From Desulfofustis sp. (GTDB lineage Bacteria; Desulfobacterota; Desulfobulbia; Desulfobulbales; Desulfocapsaceae): a stretch of DNA of 12,838 nt. The notes beneath the pieces are model-generated. The model saw only the letters and a list, made by a program, of their open reading frames with translations, did no database searches and had not been told where the DNA came from. The DNA is taken from contig JARFQM010000104.1 of assembly GCA_029287755.1 (NCBI GenBank), forward strand, positions 1 to 12,838, read 5' to 3'. Shown piece by piece: positions 6,230 through 12,838 of this stretch (the first letter of the stretch is position 1; each line of letters begins with the position of its first letter). The translations under genes were made by a program, and so were the position numbers.

Positions 6230-8080
6230 CTAGGGAAAAGCAGCCTGCCGGCCCCTGGGAAAAGTGACCCGGGCGGTCATGCCCTGGTCTTCGTTGGCGG
6301 TGAGGGAAAAGCTGGCATTGTGCTGTTTGAGGATCTGTTCCACCAGGGTCAGGCCCATGCCGGTGCCGTAGGTTTTGGTGGTGTAAAAAGGATCCTTGGC
6401 CCGGGATACGTCGCCTTTGGCCATCCCGGCACCGGTGTCGCGAATCAGAATGGTCACCTGGTCTTTGTCGATGTCTGCACCTATGCGAAGCTCTCCCCCG
6501 GCGTCCATCGACTCGATGCTGTTTCTGATCAGGTGCAGAAAGGCCTGGTGGACCTTGTCGCCGTCGATGTCGAGCAGCGGCTCCTCATCGGGCAGTTCGA
6601 CCCGGTAGTCGATATCCTGTTTCTTCATGGTGGAATAAAACACCATGACCGCCCGTCGGACGATATCGAACAGGGACTGCTCCCGCGTTTGCAGATTGGT
6701 GTCGCTGACGAAATTGAACAGGTCGTTGAGGGTCGATTCCACCTTGGCCGATTCCTTGGTCAACACCTTCAGAAATCTTCTGTTCTTCTGTTCCGAGACA
6801 CGTTTGTTAAGAAGGCGGGCGGTGCCGCCGATCGAGGTGATCGGATTGCGCAGGGCATGTACCAGCTGGGCCGACATCTGTCCCAGGGCGGCGAAACGCT
6901 CCGACTCGAGCAGCTGATCCCGGCTTTTCTCGAGTTCTTCGGTGATCAGTTCGAGTTCCTCGATCTTCTCCTGCATATCGTGGTACAGGCGTGAATGTTC
7001 GATGGCCAGGCTGGCCTGGGCGGCAAACATCTCGAGTGCCTTGACATCGCTCTCCTCGATCGGTTTGCTGGTGATGAAATTGTCGGCGATGATCACTCCC
7101 AGCGACCGATCCGGGGAAAAGAGGGGAACGATGACAAAGCTGTCCTGGTTGAGGGTGGCAATCAAATCCGCCGGGATAGGTACATCAGCCCTGCCGCGCT
7201 GGACCAGGATCGAACGCCTGGTCTGACAGGAGTGGATCAGCGGGTGATCACTCTGAGAGGCGTTGATTTTCAGGGTCTGGACAATTTCATTAACCACCCC
7301 GTTGGTCTGCTTCAAATCCTCGGAACTTCTATGGAAGAGGGCCTGAAGGTCCAGGTTTTCGGTTTTGATCTCCTTCCAGATGCTGAGTGCATCCGCTCCG
7401 TCGTCGGGGCCGATAGCCAGCTCCCCCCTGAGGGTTGAGCCGTCCTCGCTGAACAGAGCCAGAAAAGCACGGTTGAAGGCCAGACCTCCCTCGGAGGTGA
7501 TGCCGATCAGAATAGTCTTGAGCACAGCCTCAAGTTCCACCTCGCTCAGGTAACCGCTGTTCATTATCAGCATCAGGTGATGCAGGAAAAGGGTCCGAAG
7601 ATTGGCGAGCTGCAGTTCGCGGCGCAGGGCCCGGCTGTCCGACAGCAGCTTTCGCTTGTCTAACACTTCAACTGCGGCCTGCTGGAGAATATCACCATGC
7701 AGGGGACCCGGCAGATATCGGTCAATTTCCCAGCCCAGCAGGTCGGGGGGCGACTCGGGTTCGGTGGCGAGATTGACCACGATGATGCCCAGGTCCCGGT
7801 ATTCGTGGCGCAGCCGGTTGAGGATGGAGGTTTTGCTCTGTTCAACAAGGGCCAGGTCGAGCACCGCCAGGGCCGTCTGCCGGCTGTTGAGATGGAAAAA
7901 TAATTCCTCAGCGGAAGTGGCGGCGGCGCTGACCATTTCAAGGTTGTTGGTGAAGAGGCCCTGGAGTTTTGCAGAAGATGGTGCGGAGGTGCTGGCGACG
8001 ACGATCTGCTCATCGTCGTCGAGGAGTTTATCTCCAGTATTTTCAAGCAGATAACTCACAACAGAGAAAGGCTCTATCAT
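6230..8080 (-). CDS. Orphan cytosolic sensor histidine kinase: degenerate receiver + GAF + HisKA/HATPase
   Basis: 616 residues with no membrane helix, so a soluble sensor. Residues about 22-145 look like a receiver fold: a beta strand (EQIVVAS), a strand ending in a putative phospho-Asp position (ALAVLD, D75), a strand GIIVVNLA, and RYLPGP where receivers have the Lys-Pro. The acidic pair after strand 1 is missing. A GAF domain spans about 165-366, ending with the typical FVIVPLFSPDRSLGVIIAD and FAAQASLAIEHSRL. After a coiled linker (367-395) comes the H-box QLVHALRNP with phospho-His 408. The ATPase domain has the N-box HLIRNSIESM (N520), G1 DTGAGM (548-553), F-box DPFYTTK (563-569) and G2 GTGMGL (572-577). 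All catalytic boxes are intact. The architecture is NtrB-like in its kinase core. No response regulator gene is adjacent, so the partner and signal are unknown. The start at 8080 has only a weak Shine-Dalgarno (GGACAG). Confidence 0.93.
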   Translation of the reverse strand: MIEPFSVVSYLLENTGDKLLDDDEQIVVASTSAPSSAKLQGLFTNNLEMVSAAATSAEELFFHLNSRQTALAVLDLALVEQSKTSILNRLRHEYRDLGIIVVNLATEPESPPDLLGWEIDRYLPGPLHGDILQQAAVEVLDKRKLLSDSRALRRELQLANLRTLFLHHLMLIMNSGYLSEVELEAVLKTILIGITSEGGLAFNRAFLALFSEDGSTLRGELAIGPDDGADALSIWKEIKTENLDLQALFHRSSEDLKQTNGVVNEIVQTLKINASQSDHPLIHSCQTRRSILVQRGRADVPIPADLIATLNQDSFVIVPLFSPDRSLGVIIADNFITSKPIEESDVKALEMFAAQASLAIEHSRLYHDMQEKIEELELITEELEKSRDQLLESERFAALGQMSAQLVHALRNPITSIGGTARLLNKRVSEQKNRRFLKVLTKESAKVESTLNDLFNFVSDTNLQTREQSLFDIVRRAVMVFYSTMKKQDIDYRVELPDEEPLLDIDGDKVHQAFLHLIRNSIESMDAGGELRIGADIDKDQVTILIRDTGAGMAKGDVSRAKDPFYTTKTYGTGMGLTLVEQILKQHNASFSLTANEDQGMTARVTFPRGRQAAFP

Positions 8081-8088
8081 AAAACTGT

Positions 8089-8102
8089 CCGGCTGTTGCC
8101 GG
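8089..8102 (-). other. Small hairpin just before the histidine kinase start
   Basis: CCGGC and GCCGG form a perfect 5-bp stem with a 4-nt loop, 9-22 nt upstream of the kinase ATG on the minus strand. The 3' arm touches the only Shine-Dalgarno-like sequence (GGACAG), so folding could lower translation. This is inference from position; the stem is short and may be chance. Confidence 0.3.
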
Positions 8103-8202
8103 CCCGACCATAAAAGTGGCTCAGGGCGGAAATGACATCGGGCCCTTAAAAATAACCTAGTGCCCTAATATCAGTGACTTTTCTATTAGTTTACTGGTTT
8201 GG

Positions 8203-8231
8203 TTGAAAAATAAAAATAAAAATCGTATAAC
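8203..8231 (+). promoter_or_regulatory. Sigma70-like promoter for the helicase gene run
   Basis: TTGAAA (8203-8208) and TATAAC (8226-8231) are spaced by exactly 17 nt, with an A-rich spacer. This is the best promoter in the window. Transcription would start near 8238, about 75 nt before the GTG start at 8312. It probably drives the helicase, polyprenyl synthase, small membrane protein and oxidoreductase genes, which follow with gaps of 18, 19 and -4 nt. Confidence 0.65.
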
Positions 8232-8244
8232 CTGAAAGACTTGA

Positions 8245-8258
8245 ACCTACATACAGGT
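8245..8258. promoter_or_regulatory. Possible operator dyad ACCT-N6-AGGT
   Basis: An inverted repeat ACCT-ACATAC-AGGT lies about 7 nt downstream of the predicted start point, where a bound repressor would block transcription. DinG is an SOS gene in E. coli, so LexA would be a natural candidate, but LexA boxes differ between phyla and I cannot match this to a known one. The arms are only 4 bp, so chance is a real possibility. Confidence 0.25.
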
Positions 8259-8311
8259 CACCCGATGCGTCACCTTTTATCGTCCCGGCCAGCAGGGATG
8301 AAGGATGTTTT

Positions 8312-10285
8312 GTGAATAATTTCTTTGCCACCGGCGGCCCCCTCTCACACCACATATCTCACTACGAGTCCCGACCAGACCAGTTGTTGATGGCCCGGAA
8401 GATTGCCTCCTTTCTGGCAGCCCCGGAGGGCGGCCTGGCGGGCACGCCGGAGTACAGCGATGTGCTGGTGGTCGAGGCCGAGACCGGCATCGGTAAAAGT
8501 CTCGCCTATTTGGTGCCGGCTATCGCTTCGGGAATGCGGGTGGTGGTTTCCACCGCCACCATAAATCTGCAGGATCAGTTGATAGAAAAAGAGATCCCGC
8601 TGCTGGAAAAGGTGCTCGGGCGGGAGGTGGCCGCCGTCTGCGTAAAAGGGCGTCAGAACTATCTCTGCCTGCACCGTTGGTATCAGCATCGCTACTCTCC
8701 CCAGATTTCTCTGGTGGGCGATGAGGAGTGCGATAAAATCGAGGGCTGGCTGGAAGAGACCGAATTCGGTGATCGGGCAGAGTTGGACTGGCTGGCCGAC
8801 AGGGCTCCGCTGTGGCCGAAAATATCGGCCCACAGCCATCAGTGTCTCGGCAGCGACTGTCCGGAATGGTCCAACTGCCTGGTAAATAAACTGAGAAAGA
8901 GAGCGGCCTCGGCCCGGATTCTGGTGGTCAACCATCATCTCTATTTTTCCGACCTGGCATTGCGCCAGAGAGGGTTTGGGGAAATACTCCCGCGCCACGA
9001 GGCGGTGATTTTCGACGAGGCTCATCACCTGGAGGGCGTGGCCACCACTTTTTTTGGTACCAGTTTCAGCCAGTATCAGGTGTATGATCTGATCAGCGAT
9101 ATCAGCCAGCAGGCCGAAGTCGATCTCGAGGTCGAGGAAGGCGACCGCATCATCGGTACGACTTCGGGCATCAGGCAGCGGGTGGACAGTTTTGTGGCCC
9201 ATTTCCCCCCGCAGCGCGGCCGTTTCAGCTTGCTGGAGTTTGTCCGGGCCAACGACAACTGGGCGGCGGAGATTCAGCTGGTGGTCGACGGCCTCAAGCG
9301 GCTGGCAGACGATCTGGAGGCGATCAGCCGCCGTCATGAGAACTGGCAGGTGTTGACGGACCGGGCCGGGGAAATCCATCAGAACCTGTGTTTTGTCGGT
9401 CTGCTGGATCCGGACACGCGCTCGAGCTCCCATGTCTACTGGTATGAAAAACGTGAGCGGGCGGTGAGCCTGTCGGCCACCCCGGTCAACGTCTCCGAGG
9501 ATTTGCAGGCGAGCCTCTACTCGACCATTCCCAAGATCATCCTGACCTCGGCGACCCTGTCGACGGCGGGCAGCTTCGACTATATTCGGCGACGGCTCGG
9601 GCTTGGAGACGACATTGAGGCCCTGCAGTTCAAATCACCCTTCGACTATCAGTCGAGAACGCGTCTCTATGTTCCCGGAAGCGGGTTTCCCGAACCCTCC
9701 GCGCCGGGTTATGACGATGCCCTGTGCGAGCAGGTGGAAGGGCTGGTGAAGATCACCCGGGGGCGGGCTCTAGTGCTGTTCACCAGCTTCCGGGGCATGG
9801 ATCTGGTGGCTGGGTACCTGACTGAAAAACTCAACTACCCGGTGCTGGTGCAGGGGACCGCCTCCCGGACCAGACTGCTGGAGCGCTTTCGGGCCCAGAC
9901 CGATTCGGTACTGCTGGCGGTGGCCAGCTTCTGGGAAGGGGTAGACATCGTGGGCGAGTCGCTCAGCGGAGTGATCATCGACAAACTGCCCTTTGAGGTG
10001 CCCACCGATCCCGTCGTCCAGGCCCGGATGCAGGCGATCAGGGAGGATGGCGGCAATCCCTTTTTTGATTTTCAGATTCCGCGGGCGGTCCTGAGTCTGC
10101 GCCAGGGCGTTGGCCGGCTGATGCGCTCGGCCAGCGACGGGGGACTCATTTCGGTGCTTGATGCCCGGCTGTTCTCCAAGCGCTACGGCAGCGTCTTTTT
10201 GAAAAGTCTGCCGCCTTCTCCGGTGGTCAGGGAGATGGTTGAGATTAAGAACTTTTTTGGTATGTTGGAAGAAAACCAGAATTGA
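8312..10285 (+). CDS. dinG: DinG/YoaA-type ATP-dependent DNA helicase with Fe-S cluster
   Basis: 657 residues, a superfamily 2 (XPD-like) 5'-3' DNA helicase; E. coli DinG is about 716 and YoaA about 636 residues. Motif I (Walker A) is AETGIGKS, 56-63, with Lys62. Four cysteines that fit the [4Fe-4S] site are C119 (GRQNYLC), C178, C183 and C189 (QCLGSDCPEWSNC). Motif II is DEAH at 235-238. Motif III-like LTSATLS is at 411-417, and motif VI QGVGRLMR at 598-605. Residues SFWEGVDIVGESL (539-551) are typical of the second helicase domain. It probably resolves R-loops, D-loops or other structured DNA during repair and replication. The start is GTG 8312, with AAGGA 6 nt upstream; no in-frame ATG lies nearby. 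It leads a plus-strand gene run. Orthology to DinG rather than YoaA is not settled, so the symbol is tentative. Confidence 0.92.
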   Translation: MNNFFATGGPLSHHISHYESRPDQLLMARKIASFLAAPEGGLAGTPEYSDVLVVEAETGIGKSLAYLVPAIASGMRVVVSTATINLQDQLIEKEIPLLEKVLGREVAAVCVKGRQNYLCLHRWYQHRYSPQISLVGDEECDKIEGWLEETEFGDRAELDWLADRAPLWPKISAHSHQCLGSDCPEWSNCLVNKLRKRAASARILVVNHHLYFSDLALRQRGFGEILPRHEAVIFDEAHHLEGVATTFFGTSFSQYQVYDLISDISQQAEVDLEVEEGDRIIGTTSGIRQRVDSFVAHFPPQRGRFSLLEFVRANDNWAAEIQLVVDGLKRLADDLEAISRRHENWQVLTDRAGEIHQNLCFVGLLDPDTRSSSHVYWYEKRERAVSLSATPVNVSEDLQASLYSTIPKIILTSATLSTAGSFDYIRRRLGLGDDIEALQFKSPFDYQSRTRLYVPGSGFPEPSAPGYDDALCEQVEGLVKITRGRALVLFTSFRGMDLVAGYLTEKLNYPVLVQGTASRTRLLERFRAQTDSVLLAVASFWEGVDIVGESLSGVIIDKLPFEVPTDPVVQARMQAIREDGGNPFFDFQIPRAVLSLRQGVGRLMRSASDGGLISVLDARLFSKRYGSVFLKSLPPSPVVREMVEIKNFFGMLEENQN

Positions 10286-10303
10286 GGTGGTGCAAGTCGA
10301 AGG

Positions 10304-11290
10304 ATGGAACTGAAGAAGCTGATCGCTGAACAGGCAGCCACAATAGACGAGGTGATGCGGCAGGACATAGATGAGTTGGCCGTGGAACTCGATCCCCTGC
10401 TGATTGACATCCTCAGGTACGGACTGTTCAGCGGCGGTAAACGGATTCGGCCCTTTCTGACCACCTCGGCCTGCCGTCTTTGCGGCTGCTCCGACGAGGG
10501 CATCTACCAGCTGGCCACCTCGTTTGAATACTTGCATGCGGCGACCCTGATCCATGATGATGTGATCGATAAGGCCTCCGAGCGGCGCGGCGCAGCCTCG
10601 GTTGTCGAACACTTCGGTCTGGCCGAGGCAATTCTCGCTGGAGATTTTCTGCACGCCCATGCAATGCAGTTGGTCAGCCGGTATGGCGGCCCCCGGGCCT
10701 TGAGTGTGTTCTGCCGGGCAACCACTGCCATGGTGGACGGCGAATACCGTCAACTGCGCAACAGTGGAAATCTTGCTCAGTCAGAGAGCGATTATTTTAC
10801 CGTGATCAAAGGCAAAACGGCGCTTCTGATCGGGGCGGCCTGCGAAATCGGCGGCATGTACGGGGGGGGAGATGAAGAACTCTGCTCCGGGTTGCAGGCC
10901 TTCGGTATCAACCTCGGCTGCGCCTTCCAGATTATCGACGATCTGCTCGATTACCAGGGTGATGCAGACAGAACCGGCAAAGCCACCGGCAATGACCTGG
11001 CCGAGGGCAAGATGACCCTGCCGGTGATCTACGCTCTGGAGCGGGCCGCCGACCAGGATCGCCAGGCCCTGCTGTCGATCTTCGCTGACCCGCAGGAAAG
11101 AGGACGCAGCCTGGTTCGGATTGGGGAGCTGGTCGAGCACTATCAGGGGTTTTCGGCGGCCAGGGAGAAGGCGGAAGAGTTGATCGATCAGGCGGTGGCC
11201 GCCCTGCCGCTGCTCGACGACCCGGGTGCACGGCAGGAGCGTGCGGTCCTCCAAGAGCTGTGCACCTATGTTCTGAACCGCGACAAGTGA
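10304..11290 (+). CDS. ispB: Trans-polyprenyl diphosphate synthase (IspB-like, long-chain)
   Basis: 328 residues, normal for the family. It elongates allylic diphosphates with isopentenyl diphosphate to make the side chain of respiratory quinones. Visible motifs: GGKRIRP (44-50), the first Asp-rich motif HDDVID (D85, D86, D89) in the context EYLHAATLIHDDVIDKASERRG (split here: EYLHAATL then IHDDVID), KGKTALLI (169-176), the second Asp-rich motif DDLLD (212-216), and GKATGNDLAEGKMTLP (225-240). The small residue Ala80 five before the first Asp, with Ala79, fits long-chain products (C35-C50), as in octaprenyl synthase. Exact chain length cannot be read. It starts 18 nt after the helicase stop; AAGG abuts the ATG and GAGGTGG lies about 14 nt upstream, so ribosome binding is not ideal and may depend on coupling. 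No other in-frame start is better. Confidence 0.92.
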   Translation: MELKKLIAEQAATIDEVMRQDIDELAVELDPLLIDILRYGLFSGGKRIRPFLTTSACRLCGCSDEGIYQLATSFEYLHAATLIHDDVIDKASERRGAASVVEHFGLAEAILAGDFLHAHAMQLVSRYGGPRALSVFCRATTAMVDGEYRQLRNSGNLAQSESDYFTVIKGKTALLIGAACEIGGMYGGGDEELCSGLQAFGINLGCAFQIIDDLLDYQGDADRTGKATGNDLAEGKMTLPVIYALERAADQDRQALLSIFADPQERGRSLVRIGELVEHYQGFSAAREKAEELIDQAVAALPLLDDPGARQERAVLQELCTYVLNRDK

Positions 11291-11309
11291 TCGAAAAGAT
11301 TATCACCCG

Positions 11310-11609
11310 ATGACCAGCACGCGGACCAGGAAGCCGGCCCCGAAAAAACGGCGGGCGCCCAGAAAGAAAAAAAGCACCAGCCGCTTCTCCATCGGTGTGA
11401 GTATCTCCAGGATCATCTTATTTCTTGTCCTGATCCTTTTTTTCTTAATCTCGATCGGCACCGCCGGCTATGTGATTTTTTTCCGGGTCGTGGTGGCCGC
11501 CGAGTTCGCCCGCGGCCAGGATGTCCCCAGCATCGTTTATGATCAAGGCAGGAAGAGCGAAGTGGACGCTGGTCCACCGGTACAGAGGCACACAGGAGTG
11601 ACTGCATGA
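11310..11609 (+). CDS. Small polybasic single-pass membrane protein, unknown function
   Basis: 99 residues. Residues 1-25 hold a dense Lys/Arg cluster (PAPKKRRAPRKKKSTSR), followed by one hydrophobic helix at about 32-58 (ISRIILFLVLILFFLISIG, then TAGYVIFF). The last 40 residues (FARGQDVPSIVYDQGRKSEV...) are polar and probably periplasmic by the positive-inside rule. I recognise no domain. The layout resembles the N-terminal anchor of class A penicillin-binding proteins or other cell-wall enzymes, but no catalytic domain follows in any frame. It may be a free-standing small protein or the remnant of an anchor. Its stop overlaps the oxidoreductase start (ATGA, 11606-11609), which argues that it is translated. 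The Shine-Dalgarno is weak. It lies 19 nt after the polyprenyl synthase. Confidence 0.7.
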   Translation: MTSTRTRKPAPKKRRAPRKKKSTSRFSIGVSISRIILFLVLILFFLISIGTAGYVIFFRVVVAAEFARGQDVPSIVYDQGRKSEVDAGPPVQRHTGVTA

Positions 11610-12559
11610 AAATCGGCTTAATCGGCGCAGGCCGGCACGGATCCAGGTATGCGAATCATATAGTCAATGATTTCGAAGATGTCGAACTCAGTGCCTTGTC
11701 GCGCCGTTCGGCGCAGGGAAGGGAGCAGGCCGCAGACTGGCAGGCTGCCTACTACCAGGATTTCAAAGAACTGATCGAAGCAGAGCAGGTGGAGGCGGTG
11801 ATCGCCGCCGTACCGCCGGTGGTCAACCTGGAAATCGCCAGACTCTGTGCCCGGCAGAACAAGCCGCTGCTGGTCGAGAAACCCTTGGCGACCAATTCCG
11901 ATGACGGTGAAAAGATCGTTGCCCTTATGCGGGAGGCAGCGGTACCGCTGACCGTCGGACAGACGCTGCGCTACAACCCGGTGATCAGGAAACTGCGTGC
12001 AGAATTGCCCAACCAGGGGCGGCTGTTCACCGTCTACGCCAATCAGCGCCTTGAGCCCTCAGATCTGCAGTGGCTGGAGAACCCGGTCGAAGCAGGCGGG
12101 GGCATCACTTTCCACATCGCCGTCCACGTTTTCGATGCCCTTCACTATATCACCGGCCTGAAGGTCGTCCGGGTATCGGCCATGTGCAGAACCTGCAGAA
12201 CAAAAAACCTGGAGGACATGGCCCTGATTCACGTGGAAATGGAGAACGGGGTGGCCGGCATTGTCGACGTCAGCAAACTCAGCTCCTCGCGCAGCGGCCG
12301 CTACGAGTTCATCTGCGATAACGCCCAGCTGCACGGTGACCAGATACACGGCTATGTCGACTCCATTGCCGCAGCCCGGGAGATGAGAATCGGCTCCTAC
12401 CGGCCGGAGCCCACCCTTCCCCTGCTGCTGGCTGACTGGTTTGCCTTTCTCAGGGGCGAAGGGGACAATCCGGTGACCGGCGAGGACGGGCTCTACGCCA
12501 TCAGGGTAAGCGAGGCCAGTCGGGAGTCGTCGGAGGACAGCCGCTGGGTCAACGTGTGA
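11606..12559 (+). CDS. Gfo/Idh/MocA family NAD(P)-dependent oxidoreductase
   Basis: 317 residues, slightly short for the family (about 330-390). The Rossmann fold starts at once with IGLIGAGRHGSRYANHI; the dinucleotide motif is GAGRHG (7-12). VEKPLATN contains the family EKP (91-93), which contacts the nicotinamide and carries the catalytic-support Lys92. The C-terminal sheet domain starts near 120. AGGGITFHIAVHVFDALHY is the 'GGG-x-L-x-D-x-G-x-H-x-x-D' block, with His170 where Asp is usual and His174 and Asp177 kept. A CRTC pair (194-197) is an oddity of unknown meaning. It likely oxidises or reduces a sugar, cyclitol or related metabolite; no sugar-metabolism genes are beside it, so the substrate is unknown. 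It is translationally coupled to the small membrane protein by ATGA. Confidence 0.88.
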   Translation: MKIGLIGAGRHGSRYANHIVNDFEDVELSALSRRSAQGREQAADWQAAYYQDFKELIEAEQVEAVIAAVPPVVNLEIARLCARQNKPLLVEKPLATNSDDGEKIVALMREAAVPLTVGQTLRYNPVIRKLRAELPNQGRLFTVYANQRLEPSDLQWLENPVEAGGGITFHIAVHVFDALHYITGLKVVRVSAMCRTCRTKNLEDMALIHVEMENGVAGIVDVSKLSSSRSGRYEFICDNAQLHGDQIHGYVDSIAAAREMRIGSYRPEPTLPLLLADWFAFLRGEGDNPVTGEDGLYAIRVSEASRESSEDSRWVNV

Positions 12560-12581
12560 GAGGTCAGATCCACCCAGGCAT

Positions 12582-12630
12582 GCGGAGCTACCCGCTGCTC
12601 CGCCGGCTCCTCGCTCGCGCCGAGCCTGGC
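12582..12630. other. Two overlapping hairpins around repeat copy 2
   Basis: GCGGAGC (12582-12588) pairs with GCTCCGC (12597-12603), a perfect 7-bp stem with an 8-nt loop. GCCGGCTC (12602-12609) can pair with GAGCC-T-GGC (12622-12630) with one bulge. The two share two bases and so are mutually exclusive in part. No T-run follows. They lie 22 nt after the oxidoreductase stop and could protect or end its transcript (inference). Confidence 0.45.
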
Positions 12631-12648
12631 TGGGCGCCTTGAACCCGT
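12600..12648. repeat. Intergenic dispersed repeat, copy 2
   Basis: Second copy of the element at 4632-4680, 43 of 49 identical, same orientation. It lies between two convergent genes, the oxidoreductase and dgkA, whereas copy 1 lies between divergent genes. So the shared property is being intergenic, not being a terminator. The left part takes part in hairpin formation here. Confidence 0.7.
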
Positions 12649-12680
12649 CACTTCAGTGGCGCTAAAGAAATTGGCAGGAC

Positions 12681-12704
12681 GGGGCATGACAGATAGCGTG
12701 CCCC
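12681..12704. terminator. Candidate bidirectional hairpin between oxidoreductase gene and dgkA
   Basis: GGGGCA (12681-12686) pairs with TGCCCC (12699-12704), with a 12-nt loop, directly beside the dgkA stop codon. On the minus strand it is followed by GTCCTGCC and only later TTTCTTT; on the plus strand by CTCAAAAAAA. So a proper U-tract is missing on both strands. It is placed where a convergent terminator would be expected but is weak. Confidence 0.3.
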
Positions 12705-12705
12705 C

Positions 12706-12838
12706 TCAAAAAAATGCTTGGTACAAGGCATAGAGCCAGACCGCGGCCGCCGCGATCAGGCTGAGCAGCACCGCTGCGCTGCCCATGTCCTTGGCTCTGC
12801 CGGCCAGTTCGTCATACTCCGGCGCAACCTTGTCGACC
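12706..12838 (-). CDS. dgkA: Diacylglycerol kinase DgkA, C-terminal part (runs off right edge)
   Basis: The last 43 residues and the TGA stop are present; the N-terminal two thirds lie beyond the right edge. The visible part reads VDKVAPEYDELAGRAKDMGS followed by an apolar helix (AAVLLSLIAAAAVWLYALY) and QAFF. ELAGRAKDMGSAAVLL is nearly the signature of prokaryotic DgkA, a small trimeric inner-membrane enzyme with three helices per subunit; the Lys-Asp of AKD lies at the active site in the E. coli enzyme. It phosphorylates diacylglycerol (or undecaprenol in some lineages) with ATP and feeds phosphatidate back to phospholipid synthesis. The C-terminal helix matches transmembrane helix 3. It is convergent with the oxidoreductase gene and 146 nt from it. 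Confidence 0.92.
   Translation of the reverse strand, partial: VDKVAPEYDELAGRAKDMGSAAVLLSLIAAAAVWLYALYQAFF

Noticed and set aside
8345..9433. Long open frame (362 codons) on the minus strand opposite the helicase gene
   Set aside because: It is fully antisense to a gene with all helicase motifs. It has no ribosome binding site, and its composition (rich in Gln, His, Pro) is that of a shadow frame.
9770..10753. Long minus-strand frame (327 codons) across the helicase/polyprenyl synthase junction
   Set aside because: It is antisense to two confident genes and has no recognisable protein features.
11490..11609. Frameshifted penicillin-binding protein 1A after the small membrane protein
   Set aside because: The N-terminal layout is similar, but no transglycosylase or transpeptidase motif appears in any frame, and a complete oxidoreductase starts at 11606.
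12493..12687. Minus-strand frame (64 codons) across repeat copy 2
   Set aside because: It covers the non-coding repeat and the end of the oxidoreductase gene, with no start signal.
1..12838. CRISPR array, tRNA, rRNA, transposase, phage or toxin-antitoxin genes
   Set aside because: No regular short repeats, cloverleaf sequences or matching protein motifs were seen on either strand.

Overview
This looks like a chromosomal window from a GC-rich Gram-negative bacterium. Gene content (a DUF6384/TelA-like operon, a GAF histidine kinase, a DinG-type helicase next to a trans-polyprenyl diphosphate synthase, a Gfo/Idh oxidoreductase, dgkA) would fit a sulfate- or sulfur-metabolising Desulfobacterota lineage such as Desulfobulbales. 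That placement is an impression from protein style, not a demonstrated result. I see no tRNA, rRNA, CRISPR array, transposase or phage gene.

Left part (1-3765, minus strand): a compact four-gene operon. It encodes a TelA-like coiled-coil protein, a single-pass DUF6384 membrane protein (ATGA overlap), a coiled-coil protein with a GGGF-rich tail, and a DUF533/TerB-like protein that runs off the left edge. A 12-bp stem-loop that begins at the third gene's stop codon separates it from the last gene. This is the best candidate in the window for a poorly described system: the parts look like relatives of the tellurite-resistance/Ter-type stress machinery, but their joint role is not known to me.

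Middle (3766-8311): a gene-free stretch with one GC-rich hairpin; a small putative lipoprotein (minus) with its own sigma70-like promoter; a divergent DHA2-type MFS exporter (plus); then, 6 nt away and convergent, an orphan cytosolic histidine kinase with a degenerate receiver-like N-terminus and a GAF domain. A roughly 50-bp intergenic repeat lies between the lipoprotein and the exporter.

Right part (8203-12838): a well-formed promoter precedes a four-gene plus-strand run: DinG/YoaA-like Fe-S helicase, long-chain polyprenyl diphosphate synthase, a 99-residue polybasic membrane protein, and a Gfo/Idh/MocA oxidoreductase (ATGA-coupled). The second copy of the intergenic repeat follows, and the window ends in the C-terminus of a convergent dgkA. 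The right-hand genes mix DNA repair, isoprenoid chain synthesis and phospholipid recycling and read as housekeeping; only the small membrane protein and the oxidoreductase lack an obvious job.
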